Part shown: positions 12,690 to 26,059 of the stretch, piece after piece
How the letters are laid out: every line of letters begins with the position of its first letter
Numbering within the stretch: the first letter of the stretch is position 1
Made by a program: the position numbers and the translations under genes
The notes under the pieces: model-generated
Told to the model about the DNA's origin: nothing
What the model saw: only the letters and a program-made list of their open reading frames with translations
The model's database searches: none
Assembly: GCA_910591455.2 (NCBI GenBank)
Contig: OU342804.1
Location: 13,238,133 to 13,302,132 of the forward strand
Direction of reading: 5' to 3'
Source: Pholis gunnellus
Lineage: Eukaryota; Chordata; Actinopteri; Perciformes; Pholidae
DNA length: 64,000 bases

Positions 12690-12990
12690 CTGCAAGTGTG
12701 CTCCAAGACGCCGTTATCACAGAGGACTGTTTGTGAAAATGATCACATCAATCGAAGTGATAGATAAAAGACTGGGAGCAATTGATAAAGTGCCACAATT
12801 ATTTGGAAGATGAATGGCTGAATTTGCTTTTGAAATTGGACTGGATCTCAAGTGCAATGGAACAGAACTCATCATCATCAATGAGCCTGCCATTAGATTG
12901 CTTTCTGTCACAGCCCAATATCAGCCCGGACAATTGGATCCATCTGCCAAATGGGATCAAATAGACCTACTCACACAACATCAGAGGTGA
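12690..12990. promoter_or_regulatory. strong candidate conserved non-coding element
   Basis: Unique AT-rich sequence with AAAATGATCACATCAATC, GAGCAATTGATAAAGTGC, CATCATCATCAATGAGCC and CAGCCCAATATCAGCCC. It abuts the CA tract at 12645. ORFs on both strands are short and mutually exclusive, so it is probably not coding. Confidence 0.42.
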
Positions 12991-13849
12991 TGTATAGTGA
13001 CCGCGTGTAAAACATATTACATTGCAAATGCACTATACATCATTGTGTATGTTGTAGCGTGTGTGCTTAGGAATAGTGTTTGCCATCACCGTGGATGAGT
13101 ATGCTCAATAGAAATGATTTGAGATACATTTAGAGAGCACAAGTACGACATGGAGGGAAATGATAGCGCTAGATATATGCAAGGAGGAAAAAAAAAACAA
13201 TGCTTAAATGCCACAAATGAACCCATCAATTCATATAATGTGTGTAAGATGATTGCAAAGAAAAGGTATAGTGTGAATAGCTTGATTTAGATGTGCAGTT
13301 AAAGGTGGGCTTTAACAGGTAGAGAGGAATCATCTTCCAACAACACCAGGACTTTTTTTTGTTTTTTTATTATTATTATTTAAAAGAATATTTGCAAAGT
13401 TGCAACTCATAAAACTTGCACTATCGTATCACATAATTTATTCAAGCCTATAAATCCTTTGGCTTTTGCAGTTATACGCCTCATAATGATGCATTGGTTA
13501 ACACGGCCTGAATATTTGAGCCACATAAAAATGCTAATAGATTAAACCACGGGAGTGTATGGAGCTACAGTGTGAATGTGTGTGAGTGTGTGCGTGTGTG
13601 AGCGAAGCTATCAGTAAAGAAGTATTACTGCAGCTTACACAGGCCTTAGCAAACTGAAGGGAGCATCGGAATGCACTGTGTTTCCCCTGCATACACATGG
13701 ACAAAGCAATAGAAGAGGGACAAACGCAGCAGGGGGTTGGAGGGAAACACACTAAGTAATGTATTGTGCTGGGAGGGAGGTGACAGTGGCCTGAAGATTC
13801 AGAGGAAGTGTGTAAATGGGCTGCTATTAAGGGAGAGGAAGGCTGAATG
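12991..13849. other. non-coding background
   Basis: AT-rich, with A/T runs at 13191 and 13350-13380. Nothing supported. Confidence 0.45.
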
Positions 13850-14000
13850 ATTGTTTATGGGCACAGATCTGCCCAGAGAAACCATCTTAGCACCTCAAAT
13901 CTGTTATTTACCTTTTCTGCCTTTAGTGTCCGGGGGTCCACTACATTTAATTCACATGCTCTATAAATCACACACACATCTGCTGCAACCTTTAAATATG
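13850..14000. promoter_or_regulatory. candidate conserved non-coding element
   Basis: Unique block with CAAATCTGTTATTTACC and CATTTAATTCACATGC. Confidence 0.3.
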
Positions 14001-14471
14001 TCAGCGAGGATGACACCGTAGTTTTTCTTTTTTTGCTTTTTCAATATGTGTCTTACTTGCCATGACAGACTTTATATTTTCTCCTGAATGTTCAGTACTC
14101 TATTCATATACTGTATATCCTGTATTTTAGTTCCATAACGACCTAATTATTAAAAAAAATGATGTTGTGTTGCATTCGTCTGTATTTGTATTGTCTAGTG
14201 TCTGAGTTAGCTAAGGTGAATGCCGACTATCTTTGTCTGTAGGTGTGACAGGCAAAACTTAACTGACATGTTATTCTATTTTTCCAAACACAGACAGATA
14301 TTCATACACCTACACTGTAACTTTGTCTGCCTGCATTTACAATACATTTAGCTTCTTTCTGCCCGTCTGTGAGGGAGTATGTGCACAATGCAACCTGATA
14401 TACCCTTCACCATCACGTCTTTTTTTTTTAACTCTCATTGTCTCTGCTGTCTCTCATTGTCTCCCCCACCC

Positions 14472-14508
14472 CACACACACACACACACACACACACACCA
14501 CACACACT
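14472..14508 (+). repeat. (CA)n
   Basis: A CA run with one CCA interruption. Confidence 0.95.
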
Positions 14509-14553
14509 TACACATACATAAAGACAGACATATGCATGCAAGCACACTCCAAG

Positions 14554-14555
14554 CC

Positions 14556-14586
<31 letters not shown>

Positions 14587-14592
14587 ACACAC
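14554..14592 (+). repeat. (C)19-(CA)n compound
   Basis: Nineteen C residues run directly into CA units. Confidence 0.95.
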
Positions 14593-14748
14593 GTTCATGT
14601 GTGGTCAGTGTCTGGGGGAGCTCTGCGGGGACCTGTGCTGTCAGAGAGCAGACCACAGAGTGTCCCTGCTCCCTGCTCCACCTGCTGTGACAGCTAATTA
14701 GGCCTGTCCTCAAAGGCTGGCCTGTCTGGGTGCTGGAGTGGGTGTCGT

Positions 14749-14794
14749 GGCATGGCATGGCATGGCATGGCAGGGCATGGCATGGGATGGCATG
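14749..14794 (+). repeat. (GGCAT)n pentamer
   Basis: About nine GGCAT units, two with single changes (GGCAG, GGGAT). It sits between two candidate CNE stretches. Confidence 0.9.
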
Positions 14795-14869
14795 AGGATA
14801 AGGTGACCAGCTGATGAGGTGCCCTGCCATGTTGTCCGGGGACACACTTAACCCGGGGACACCCACGAC

Positions 14870-15240
14870 CACAGTGGTGTGTTCTTGTCTTCGTTAAGGT
14901 CCCCTTCAGTCATTAATTACGCTCACGCACTTCTATTAGTCCTCCATTTAGGCTAATCAACAAGCAGGGCCCTCCGCTGACATCATTAGCTCTTATAATA
15001 AGCACAGCATTGGGGGAGGGGTCCTCCAGAGCCATTTTTGAACATTAACCCTTCCGTGGCAATAATGAGCCACCCTCATCTTGTGGTGCACCTCAGGGCC
15101 TTTAGTCCTGCTCCTGTTGTCCGACACCCCCCAGCGTGTTCTTCTTGCAGCGCTGTCATTAGCAGACAGCCGCAGCGAGTGCCAAAGCTGTGGTTGCTCC
15201 AGGCAGACAAGGAAGCTTAAATAGCATGGCAGGAAGTTAA
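14870..15240. promoter_or_regulatory. strong candidate conserved non-coding element
   Basis: CATTAATTAC at 14911-14920, CATTTAGGCTAATCAAC, ACATCATTAGCTCTTATAAT, CGTGGCAATAATGAGCC and GCTGTCATTAGCAGACAG. ATTAGC recurs. No repeats inside; the pentamer and CA tracts end about 80 bp before it. Confidence 0.45.
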
Positions 15241-15528
15241 CACTGCAATGGGGCCGATGTATTTTTGGGAGGGTTGGGGATCAAAGGCACTGTGGAAATG
15301 GGATGAGACAGGGCAGTCTAAGCCCTTTGGGTGTGTGTGTGTTTCTTTGAATGTGTGTGTGACTCATATTAGATATGAGGAAAGGAAAGAAACACAGGTT
15401 GGAGATGGTGACAGGGAGCTCAGCCGCTTGCCTGGACCAGCAGGGAGCATGGAAAGGGAGAGCGGCTCCCTGAGCGACTGCACAACCTCCCGGGGTTAGA
15501 GCTGCTGTTTGGACGCTAAATTAAACAA

Positions 15529-15555
15529 ACACACACACACACACACACACACACA
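15529..15555 (+). repeat. (CA)n
   Basis: A perfect CA run; CA-rich imperfect sequence continues to about 15660. Confidence 0.95.
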
Positions 15556-15924
15556 AATACACAAACTGAGCTCCAATTTTACTTAAAAGTCTATGTTATT
15601 ACTTTCTGATTTTCACACTCACACAAAACACACTCCCACACACACAAAGGGCCACCTATCACATAGATTCACACCTGAATACACATTAAGCTCATGCTAT
15701 CTAACATGCACACGTGTATTTGTGTGTAAATAATCCTACCTCCCACACAGATGCACCTGTTTACCTTTATGCCTCATATGTCAGGCGAGATTCACAATTG
15801 TGTGCATGTGTGTGTTTGTATTAAAGAAATTCACCACCGAGGCAGAAGTGTCCATGTGGTAGGCACAATTTAGCTTCCATACACAAACGCTGTTCACAGT
15901 AATTTACCTTCATGCTAACGTCTA

Positions 15925-16145
15925 AAAAGTAGGCGAGACATTGAATCTCTAGAAAAAGACGCAGCCAAGCCGCGCATGAACCTGTGCTGCTCCCACGGGC
16001 TGTGTGGTTGCTCCGTCCTGTTGACATGGGGGCTGATATAAAAAGCAAGAGGTTTTGCTCCAGGAAAAAATGATCACTGTGTCCCAAATTGATGAGGGAT
16101 GTAGCTAACGAGTAAGCCATCTGTCTTCTTTCCTCATGTCGAGAG
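15925..16145 (-). mobile_element. interspersed repeat family A fragment
   Basis: The blocks GAATCTCTAGA, GCTGCTC..GGGCTGTGTGGTTGC and GACATGGGGGCTGATATAAAAAGC with AAGAGG also occur, slightly diverged, at 39385-39440 and 39745-39815. The same region yields a spurious 110-aa minus-strand ORF. The strand is arbitrary. Family unknown; the sequence resembles a widespread fish non-autonomous element that I recall but cannot name with certainty. Confidence 0.5.
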
Positions 16146-16199
16146 TTGTACATGTGCAGTACCGATCTGGCAGGTGTTAGCAGGGAGCGTAATGTTAGC

Positions 16200-17099
16200 C
16201 AGAGCTAGCAACATTTCAGCAATTCTACAGTCAAGACTAAATTAGAATAAATGAGGCACTGTGTTTGAATACTTCATCCATTATTTAATACATCCATGAT
16301 AGCTAATCACCTGTGTTGCTGGCAGTTAAGAACTTCAATCATAGCCAGCTTTAAGGACCACAGACCCTGGTCAATAATTTACTAGATGAGAGCCGTGGAC
16401 CAAGTAAGCAGAATGAGCAAGAAAAAGTACAACAAAGTCAGAGAGACCTTCATTAGGCTCATCTGTGCGGCTTCAAGTTGACTCTGAAGGCAAAATCTTA
16501 GTCAATTACTGCGTTCCTAAACTTGTACTCAGGGCAACGTGTAGCCTGTTCTTTACTTATTAATTCCTGGCAGGCCTGCTGTATGGTCATCTCATTGTCT
16601 TCCTCTGTCACCTCCCTTGTAACCATTGCTGACCAATAACTTCCTTTTTTCTCTCTTCTAAGCTGTAATTTAGACGGGCATGCATGCGCCGCTGCTCTGT
16701 GGACTATTGAGGCAGAGCTGTGAAAAACAAGACTTTAAAGTTGTTACTGAATAATGTTGCCGTGTTGGTGAATGCTATGTGACACATCAGCTGCGGTGCA
16801 ACTTTGAAGTGCAAGTCATTTTAAAGATGTTGGTAATGGCAAAAGCAGAACTTTTCCTCTTACAACAGAATATGCTCAGCTCAAACACACAAACTGCAGA
16901 GCAATTTTAAGAAAAAGAAACTGTGGTGCATTGTGTACATACTGATACATCTTAGCGTACCTACAATTGTTTGTTTGTTTGTTTGTTTTTTCTTCTTGTT
17001 GGTTAATTTTGCTCATTTGTAAACCCACAACAAACAAGCATATGCACACATTCAATCATGCATGCACACATGTAATTTGTGTCAAGAGAGGTTTGGTAT
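16200..17099. other. non-coding background
   Basis: Unique sequence plus the GTTT run. Nothing I can support as a gene or element. Confidence 0.45.
16968..16990 (+). repeat. (GTTT)n
   Basis: About five TTTG units ending in a T run. Confidence 0.9.
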
Positions 17100-17330
17100 G
17101 AAAAGGGTTAACACACTATTTTCTAGCCCTTATTGGCACTTGTAAAAGGATAAGGAGAGGAAAAGTGAGAGAAAGAGGGAGGGGGGAGCGGGAAAATGCC
17201 ATTTGGGGGGAGAGCCAAGTGGGTCTGCTAAACGAGTGGATTCTTATGCAAATACATGCTAATTTATGCACACAAGGCAGTGGCAGCGCCCGAGGCTGCT
17301 TTGATTGGCAGTTGCAGGTCTGTGTGTGCT
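17100..17330. promoter_or_regulatory. candidate enhancer with POU octamer
   Basis: A perfect octamer ATGCAAAT at 17246-17253 is followed by ATGCTAATTTATGCAC, giving three ATGC-type half sites within 30 bp. A purine-rich stretch lies left of it. Confidence 0.4.
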
Positions 17331-17499
17331 GAGGAGGGACGCTTGGCTCCGGGTGCTTTTGTGAAGTTGGGCACGGCTGCCTCTCCATGTTCTACATGCT
17401 CTGGATCCACCGACTCCACACGTCTGTAGCCTTGCCTCTCCTTCGGACTAGTCCCAGCAACCAGCCGGGCTCCCATCCAAAAAACTCTCCACACACCAA

Positions 17500-17890
17500 G
17501 AGCTCAGCTCAGCCAGCTTCAATTCCTCCATGGCTGCAAGCAGCCTGGGCATCATTATAAAATCAATGCCCCAGCTTCATCTTGCCTGGCTGTGTGTGTC
17601 TGAGCAGTAGGGGCAGCGTTCTGGGCTTGTTTGTGTTTATTCTAGGGGGTGTTTGTGAGTGGCAGAACAGCAGAGGCACCGATGCAATGCTCTCCACGCT
17701 CACTAATGGGCTGACAGAGAGGCTCTAGGTCAGGGCCTCCCATTACTTCAGGAGGCAAACTGGCTAAATGAATGGAAACCTGCACCCAGCTACCACCCAG
17801 AGGAAATGTAAATGCCATTTGTTTCTGTGGCAAGGTGTTGTCATGCAGAGCAGTGGTACATCTTGATAATGTAAACATAAATTCCTGAAT
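17500..17890. promoter_or_regulatory. candidate conserved non-coding element
   Basis: It contains an inverted repeat GGGCAT (17547-17552) / ATGCCC (17566-17571) around an AT core, then AATGTAAATGCCATTTG further right. Unique sequence. Confidence 0.33.
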
Positions 17891-17899
17891 ACGGTGATG

Positions 17900-19459
17900 C
17901 CAGAGTAATTGGGTGCCTGTTATTTATCTTTTTGGGCAGTTTTTTTTGTATTTGCAAGGCAGGAGGAAGAAAAACAAATTTAGTCGGGTGAGGATGAAGC
18001 CATTACTCTGTCTATTACTCATTCACACAGGCCCCCAGGCCAATACAAAAACACTTGGAAATCACCAACATAAAATAAAATATGTTCCCTAAAATATAGT
18101 GCATTTTACGCTACCTCATAAATATACTCTGCCATGATGAGGTTTCTTGGAATGAAACAATGGAGGCATTTCTTCCACTATTCCTCTTCAATAATATATA
18201 TGTATGAAAGTACTAATGCATATGTGTTAAAACATCTCATTCTAATGTGCAATCATGCTTGTCCAACACACACACACACACACACACAGACACACCAGAT
18301 GTTCGTGTACATGACCAACAATTCTCTCCTCCACCCCCATCGTTTCACACGTGCCAAAGCAGAATGGGTATTTTTAAGGTCTGTAATTATACTCTCTGCA
18401 GAGTGTAGGCAGCAAAATTACTCGGTTGGCACCCCAATCACACATTCCCCATGCACCCTATCTCAATGGAAAATAAAACAAAACCATTTAGACAGATCTG
18501 GAACAAACATATCCAAACCTTTTGTTTGTCACACCTGGGGACCACAAATGGATTCACATCATACAGTAGATTGAAAATGTATGCTTATTTATACCAGCCC
18601 TATCATCCCAAATATTACAGAGATTTTTCCTGCCATGAAGTGGCCCTGTATCTGGCCATGGTGTCCTCACTCAACCAATCTCCCGTCTCCAGCTTTGGAT
18701 GACACAAGAAACACAATGTGATGTTCCCTCATCACCCGTCACACATCGCCCGGCATTGGCTTTTTGAAATTGCACACGCCCCATATGCATATTTCAACCC
18801 CACAGTCACTGTAGAAGAAATGAATAATACATCTTTTATTACATTATTGCAATAGATTTGTAACACTTGAAACAGAATGCAATATGCAGTTTATCTCCAT
18901 GCATGGCGAACACAAGGTGCTTCTGTAGCGTCTGTCTGTGTCACCAGGCGAGAGGGGAAGAAAAGAAGAGAACAGAGGAAACAAGCATGTGTTATTCCTG
19001 ACAGTCCATCAGGTTCCCGGGGCAATTATTCTCCCGGCTGAGAGGTTGAATGCTGAGGCTGGTGACGGCCTATTGTGCGTGTCTACACACTTAAACAAAA
19101 GATATGTCATTTTTAACATGTCTTTGTGCTTCTTGTTACTTTTCATCCCAGCATGTTAATAGCACCTTGTGTTGGCATACATTTGCTATTAGTGTCAATG
19201 GCCAAAATCCTGTCGTAACAATTCGGCCATATCACTGTATAATAATAATAATACTTGTCTATACTCATACACAACAACAATAGATATTAGAAAATGTCAG
19301 TGGCTCCAATAACTCCATTAAATACGCAAGATATCATCATGGCAAAAAGTTTGGGCACCGTACTTTTAAAAGGCTTTTTGTTCAATTCACTAACCTTTCA
19401 AGACCTGGAAATTATTACATTAATATCCCATATTCTGCAGACCAAAATCGGGTATTATT
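17900..19459. other. non-coding background
   Basis: Unique sequence with one CA tract. 18720-18830 has TGCACACGCCCCATATGCAT, a weak candidate element. No gene. Confidence 0.4.
18266..18288 (+). repeat. (CA)n
   Basis: A perfect CA run of 23 bp. Confidence 0.95.
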
Positions 19460-19830
19460 AAAATCCCCCCTTAATCATCAAGCGCCTTTGTTTTGCTGCC
19501 GTAACTGTGGTCCATTTTGAAATTTAATTTCCTGAAGTAGCGGGTCGAGAGCTGATGCCATTTTAAATGGAATAATTGAAGTGTTTTTTTCCCTTCATTC
19601 CTGTGTGTGTGTGAGCAGCGGTGTTTGTCGTCGGCCTGCCTTGTACTCTTAGAGATGGAAGGGTGAAAGCATGCTGAAGGCCTGCAGAAATCCCTCCAGC
19701 CACTATCGTTTAATTTGACGAGGGGGCGTGAGGTGAGCTGGCAGAGGAAATACATCTCGCTGTTGCTGTATACCACTTGAGAGCTCATTCGCTGCCTGGG
19801 GCTATTGACCACACCATGTCAGGTTCTATG
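19460..19830. promoter_or_regulatory. strong candidate conserved non-coding element, with possible CTCF-like core
   Basis: SOX-type CCTTTGTTTTG, RUNX-type CTGTGGTCC and TTTGAAATTTAATTTCC lie within 80 bp. ACGAGGGGGCGTG at 19718-19730 matches the CTCF core partly: AGGGGGCG is intact and the upstream CCA is degenerate. Unique sequence. Confidence 0.42.
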
Positions 19831-20289
19831 CTAGAAACGCGTCCCCACACAACACTTAAATTGCATTTGGACCTTGGCTGGGCTGAGCAAATGCCTGGCC
19901 AGAAATCAATGGGAGGATACAAGCCTCGGTGGACACGGGAAGGCGTTAGCTTTCATTCCAGCTATTGATGAATGCCAGGTACATTTCATCAAAGTACTGT
20001 AGCTCACTGAGTTTCGTTGACTGTACTTGCGCAGAATCTGAGATAGGGTAGTTGCTCAGAGCGATATTTATTGTCAAAAGTATGGATATGACTTCAGTGT
20101 TTTTTCTTTCGATAGCCAGGAGCCGATAAGCCTACAAAAGTCTTGAGGAAGATGGGTTAAATGTTTAAAAAAGAATAAGTAGATGGATAAATAAACATTG
20201 TATCCCGGCTTTGCTTCGGTGATCTGTGACTAACTGGATAGCCATTAAGGTTTTAAAAATCCCAGAGTGTGAAACCGACTGGAACACAT

Positions 20290-20640
20290 TGAGCTTCGGC
20301 TCAGCATAATAGATTTTCATTTCCTTAATCAACTTCCTTATTCATCCTTTTTTTTTTTCCAAGGAATTAATATAGATCAGTGTAAATGGGAGCCAAATAC
20401 GTGAGTGGCAGCATGCAGAGAGCAGGCTCAGTGGAGGAGAGCAGGCTTTTCTCCTTCACCAGGAGCAGCATCTGTTGCTCCCCTGCTCCAACGCTATTTA
20501 CAGATAGCTGCCATTATTTACGCCTGATGAGATTCTATCCAATTTGCCAATCTACACTGTTCACCGAGACACGGACCACACAGGCGCTTAACAAGGAAGT
20601 ATCACAGTGAGACTTGTCAGTCGGCGCATGCGGTTTCTGA
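20290..20640. promoter_or_regulatory. candidate conserved non-coding element
   Basis: TTTCCTTAATCAACTTCC, AAGGAATTAATATAGATC and ACAGATAGCTGCCATTATTT in unique sequence; a short T run lies at 20349-20358. Confidence 0.35.
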
Positions 20641-23600
20641 TTCAGCATTGGCGGAAACAAATATGACAACCATTCGTTGATTATGTCTTTCTGCGATGGC
20701 AAACGGTGGGGCAAACACACGCCTGTGGCCTTTCAAACATACACTTAGACACTACCAGGTTTAATAAGTAAGATGGCAATTTCAATATATTGGTGGCTAT
20801 ACCAAAGACATACATCCGTTATTACCCTCTGCTTAGTCACCATTAGCATTCAGGAGAGGCCGGCAAACTGAAGCGTCCCAGTAAAGAGACAATATGTATA
20901 CTGAGATAAGGATTACACAAAGCTCTCAGGATAAAGTTCTCTCCTCGCCATGTAACAGCCCCCCTTCACAGAGCCACCAGAGCCACATATTATGTACACC
21001 TCTGCCTAAATACTGTGCCTAAACCTCAGATGAATCCTTGGAAAGTTTGATGTGCCAGCTTTCAGCTCTAGGCTAGGTGGGCGACTGTTATTTTTCAAGG
21101 GAAATAATGCACTGTGAATATTATGCACAAGTTACCTTTTTTTTGTGGATTTTGGAAATCATATTCTCTCTCTGACTTCAGGGACTTCACAGAAAGAGGA
21201 TTTATTTGTGTGTGTCTCTGACGGTGTGCAAAAAGACAAGAACCAAGAAAGAAATGACAAAAAAACGCTGCAGTGAGAGGAAGTGACAACGAAACAAAAG
21301 AACAAGTGAAGACCAAGACAGAGTAGGAAAAAGTGACAAAGATGACGAGAATAAAATGAGGCAACACAGAGAAATAATGAAATAAAAGGCATGTCGAAAG
21401 TAAAATAATAGAGGAAAGGAGAGAAGAAGGATGGACACACAGTTTCAGACAGAGAGAGAAACTTTAAGGGGGATTGTTTGTGGCAACAGAAACGATTTAT
21501 CTATGATTGCAGGTCTCTTTGCAAATAACATATGGTGTCAGTTTTAGTCTACTCCAAGCACCAGATAGATTTTTTTTTTTCACATAAGGATAATTCAGAT
21601 GCCAGAAGAAGAAAAAATAAACTCAATTGTCAACTGGAAAGAAATAAGTAGACTTTTCGAACACTCTAAACTGTCATGTGTCAACCAATCAGACTGTGAG
21701 GAGATATTTTCGAGGCTTTTGGAGTAGAGATTCAGCATGGTACTTCATCAGTTTTGCTTGAAAACGTGTAAACAAAATCTTCCTCAGTGCCCCCAAAACT
21801 TTTTTGGTTGCTAATAAAGTTTCCCTTTGTATCACAGCATCTAGACTTTGCTGCGAGTAGCTGAGAATCTGCCTCTGTCTGTGCCCGATCTTTTAGCACC
21901 GGCTCACCATTATTAAAGGGGAATGGTGATTGCTGATTATGCTAGGTGTGCTCACAACTAATTGATTCCTCCTATAGGAACACATACAAATAATAGGGAA
22001 AGAAAAATGTACAGGTATATGAAGTTGTGACATATTTCCCTTTTTTCGTTACTCTTCTCTTTTCCCATTCCCATCTGTCTGCTGTCTATTGTGCGTGTCA
22101 CTGCAATAGGAACAAGTCACACACAAAAACACACACTACACATCCATCCCCTTTTTCAACAGGATAACCCTGCGATGTTATACCCTTGCAGGGTGCAGCA
22201 TCTATAAGCTCCTTTTTTGTCTATTGAAGAAAAGCGTTCCACTCTGGTAGATTACGGTCAGGGGCGATTAAGATCTTTGCCTCACTGAAGCAGGGAAAAG
22301 GGAAAAAACGGGGACGTGCTCTGTGTAACCTAAAAAAGGAAGACAGAGGAGATAAAACAGATGAAATCCTTCCTTCACTCCAGAGCCCCAGGCTGCTCAG
22401 TGGGCGTGGCGATCCCAATGCATGAGCAGCATCATTGGCTTCTCTCTCTTTTAGTGACTCTGTCTTTCTCCTTGTCTCTTTTTTTGTAACTCTCTCCAGA
22501 CTGAATCTCCTTGTCTCTTTTATCACCTTGCTCTCAAAAAAAAAAGATCCCTTGTGTGTTTGTCCTTCACTCTGATCAGTTTCCAGTCTGAATATTATCA
22601 CTGCACAGTGGCATCAGATGCTGCATTTCATGATGTTGGGTTCCTGACTTTATAGAGATCTAATAGGAGCTCAGTCTGCTATTGCACTTGTTGTAAGTCA
22701 GTCTGAGTAAGTGGATAAGCAACATACCAAAAAATGTCTGTTTGAAAATATATCTTGTCCTTTTCTCAACATCAGTTTTTTATTAAAGAACACACATAGA
22801 ATCAGAAATTCTACAGTTTAAGGCTCCAACCACTGACTATTGACTATATGTTACAAGCGTATAGAACATGCATGTACAGTATAACAGCTATGTCTTGTAT
22901 TGTATATTCTTATATTATATTTATTATAATGTATCCTCTACATACATAGACAGTGTATCATTTTAAAACGTTTAATAAATGAAACCATATAAGAACACAT
23001 GTATCAGACTGGATTGTCCATTTCCGGGAACAAAAGTGACAGAACAACATTTTTACTACGAAACACGCTACAAATTTAAAAGTTTAATTAATTGCAATCT
23101 TATGATAAGAATAGGTGAAACGGTTTGGATTAATATTTGGATTTTCCAAGGATATCATTTTCCAGCTAAATGTGCTGACACTGATCGAGACGAAGCCTTG
23201 TGAATGAGCAGTAACTTGTAGTTTTTTGAAGTTAAAGAAACATTAAGATAAATAGTTCAGCCCTCCATGTATATGGATACCTCTCTTTGCTGATTTCATG
23301 GAACCAGAGCTGTGCAGACCCTGCTGCAGCTGCACTGACTTTTTTAAGTTATCTGATGACTGAATGTCAATTATTTAAAGTCACAAACCTCATCAAGTGA
23401 TGGAATCAGCTGCTTTGCTGTCACAGCAAATTCCCCAGCAACATCAACAGAGAACGAGTCCTTTAACAACCTCATCATCTCGCTGAGGATGCTGAAATCT
23501 CCAAATCAAGAGGCAGTTGATTTTCAGCCCCTCCTAAAAGCCCATCATCACAAATTCGAAATGAGTTCTTCAAGTCCCACGATACTTTTATGCATGCCCT

Positions 23601-25359
23601 GTAATTTCTTGTTAAGTCGATTCAAATGACGAAACATATCATTTAAAAAACAAATTGACTCATAATGGAGCATAGATACTGCACATCATACGGCAGGAGC
23701 AACAGAAAAGACAGCTTTGGTGTCTTGCTCAAAATCATTTTAAGCTAAGCTGCCTAATGTCTTATAGGTAAAGATTCATTCATTCTGCTCTGCTCACATG
23801 CGACTGAAAACAATGCTACGAACTACAAGCACCACTGAAGGAAGTTGAGCCATAGCAGAGTCCATTTTGAACTCACCATGCTATATTGTAGGAGGACTAT
23901 GTGTTACCATTGTTTTGATCAGTTCCAAGTCCAGTCCTTTCTCCTTGGAAATTGAAACAATCTCCTGGAAAACGATTTCCCCAGTTGTGTGTCCTTACTA
24001 GGGAATATAGTTATAGTATGGACCAAGAGAGTCCTCCTGAAACACTTGTTAAATTGGAAGTCATTCCTTCATCGCAGACCTTTCCTTGGTTGCTAGTCTT
24101 GCCTCTACAGTATTACCCAAAAACTGTTGTTAAGCCTCATGGGATTGGGGGAAGATGAATGACATTTCAAGAGATTTAGCAAACAATCCACTAAAATGTC
24201 TTGGGCGTGGTAAGAAAGGCACCAGCCGCCAAGCAAGTTATTGTACATTTTTACTCCTGACGTTTGAGTTGTCAGTCAGCTACTTCAGCAGGTCATCAGA
24301 CATCATGTGTAGGTTCTCTATTGTGAATTGGTTGTATTCCTCTCCGCTATTACACAAGAACCATCCATATGTTTAAAAAGTAAAAATCTCCTGATTCCCC
24401 TTTCTAAAAGCTTCAGCGCTTTACTGAAGGCCTACATAGAGAGGAAGGTTTTTGGAACGCATTACATCATCCAGGCACGTTCTTGAAAAGAGGGAGAGAT
24501 GGTAAGATAAAAAAGGTCTTTTTGTGTGGCTTCCACCCTCTGCTTGCCTCTCGTGCCCACACTGCATCATATTAACAGTTCAATTTAACTGGGTTTCTGT
24601 GTTGGTTACATTGATTGGGTTTCAGTTGTTTACCAATTTCATTGAAAGAACTTGCAGAAGTTCATGTTGTTACATATTAAAATGTGGCAGGATTATGTCA
24701 GAGAAAAGATGTGAGTTTGCATTAGAATCAAGTCAGATAATCTCGCAACAATTATTGTTTTTCCTCTTGAATTTAAGGAAAATAAGATTTTTAGATTTGA
24801 ATCAATGGAAGATTAAATGAGTTGTAAAAACCAGACATTTTTCAGAGTGCTTTCTCTGTTTGTCTTTCGTGCCAACTCTCCCATTGCTCCTCTCTCTCAA
24901 CCCGAGCAGGGAAATCGGCCATATGGCAAAGCATCCCCTTACTCCCGCATGCTCTCCATCCCACCTCCCATCTCCGCCCTCCTCCAACAACACACACACA
25001 CACACACTCGTGCATACAGGAAAAGAGTAGAGTGAACCACAGGGATGTTATGGTTCCCGGTACAATAGGGCATAGCAGGGTTGGTGACCAGAGCAGATGT
25101 CTCTCCCTTCCCCTCTGTCTCTCTCTTACCCAACCCTGGCAACCCTGGGATGGTATCCACCCATGCCAGGGCACTGGTCCGGGCACCGTGGCGCTCCATA
25201 TTGACTAAAATGTATACAGAAGTTGTCGGTGGAGATTAAGCGTCTCTGCGGTGTCGGCAGGATGGGGTCAGAGTTGGCTGGTAACAAGGAGCGCCAGCAC
25301 ATGCACAGGGCAGACAATAAATCTTTCCTGTGTGCCAGCGGACCCGCGGACCTACAACT
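20641..25359. other. non-coding background
   Basis: Includes a purine-biased (AAG/GAA-rich) stretch 21230-21470, AT-rich sequence 22780-23110 and unique sequence after that. 21660-21700 shares CAACCAATCAGA with repeat family C only over a dozen bases. No supported gene. Confidence 0.4.
24990..25007 (+). repeat. (CA)n
   Basis: A short perfect CA run. Confidence 0.9.
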
Positions 25360-25800
25360 CACTGAATGCTTTGTTTTTTAAATGAGCCGAGTTGACCTTA
25401 GCGGTGAATTAATGCACATTTCAGATGCAAAGACATTCTCGCCCAGCAAAAAAAAAAATAAAAAGAAAAAAAAACACTGCTCCTGGCTATATAAAAAGGG
25501 AAAAACAGAACGCGAGAGGGTTTGACTATTATGACTGTTCACCTCTATACCCTGGCTGCAGAATTAATTTCCGTATTTGAATGGTAACGCTGGTGTTTGG
25601 CTGAAAGATACTGCCAGTGCAATGATCCTCAATAAAGCGCTATGAGTACTTTACATGGGAAGAGACATTTGCCATTTGCAGTGGGAGGCCCATTGGATCA
25701 CTTGCTGAGGGCTTAGAGGGAAAATAAACCAGTGAGGCTTTCATATGAAGCTGATAGAATAGCCTCAGCACATTAAAGCTCTGTCATAGTGGGGCAGAAA
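25360..25800. promoter_or_regulatory. strong candidate conserved non-coding element
   Basis: GGTGAATTAATGCACATTTC, GCAGAATTAATTTCCG, TTACATGGGAAGAGAC, GAGGCTTTCATATGAAGC and CACATTAAAGCTC, with an A-rich spacer 25450-25475. TAAT cores in both orientations. Unique sequence otherwise. Confidence 0.43.
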
Positions 25801-26059
25801 AAAACCCACTATTCTCTGTACTCAGATTATGGGTTGTTTATGCTCCATTTGAAATTCAAATGGTATTTCACACTGACAAAGAAACAAAGCTACAGAGATA
25901 AAGGCAGCTGGTGTTAGAGTTGTCATTGTGGCAGTGATGTTGCTAATGTCTATGGCAGGTCCAGCCGTAATGGGCAGATGGCCACTGTGCAGAAAGCCCA
26001 GCATGAGCCCCCAGCACAGCGCCCCCGTCAGGTAAAGTCTTTCATGCAGTTCCTCTAGA

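Noticed and set aside
15821..16153. 110-aa minus-strand ORF
   Set aside because: Mostly inside interspersed repeat family A; no transposase or other domain.
21660..21700. Third copy of repeat family C
   Set aside because: Only about 13 bases (GTCAACCAATCAGA) match; the rest does not align.
22221..22601. 126-aa minus-strand ORF
   Set aside because: Ser/Arg/Lys-rich by composition, no domain, no splice context.
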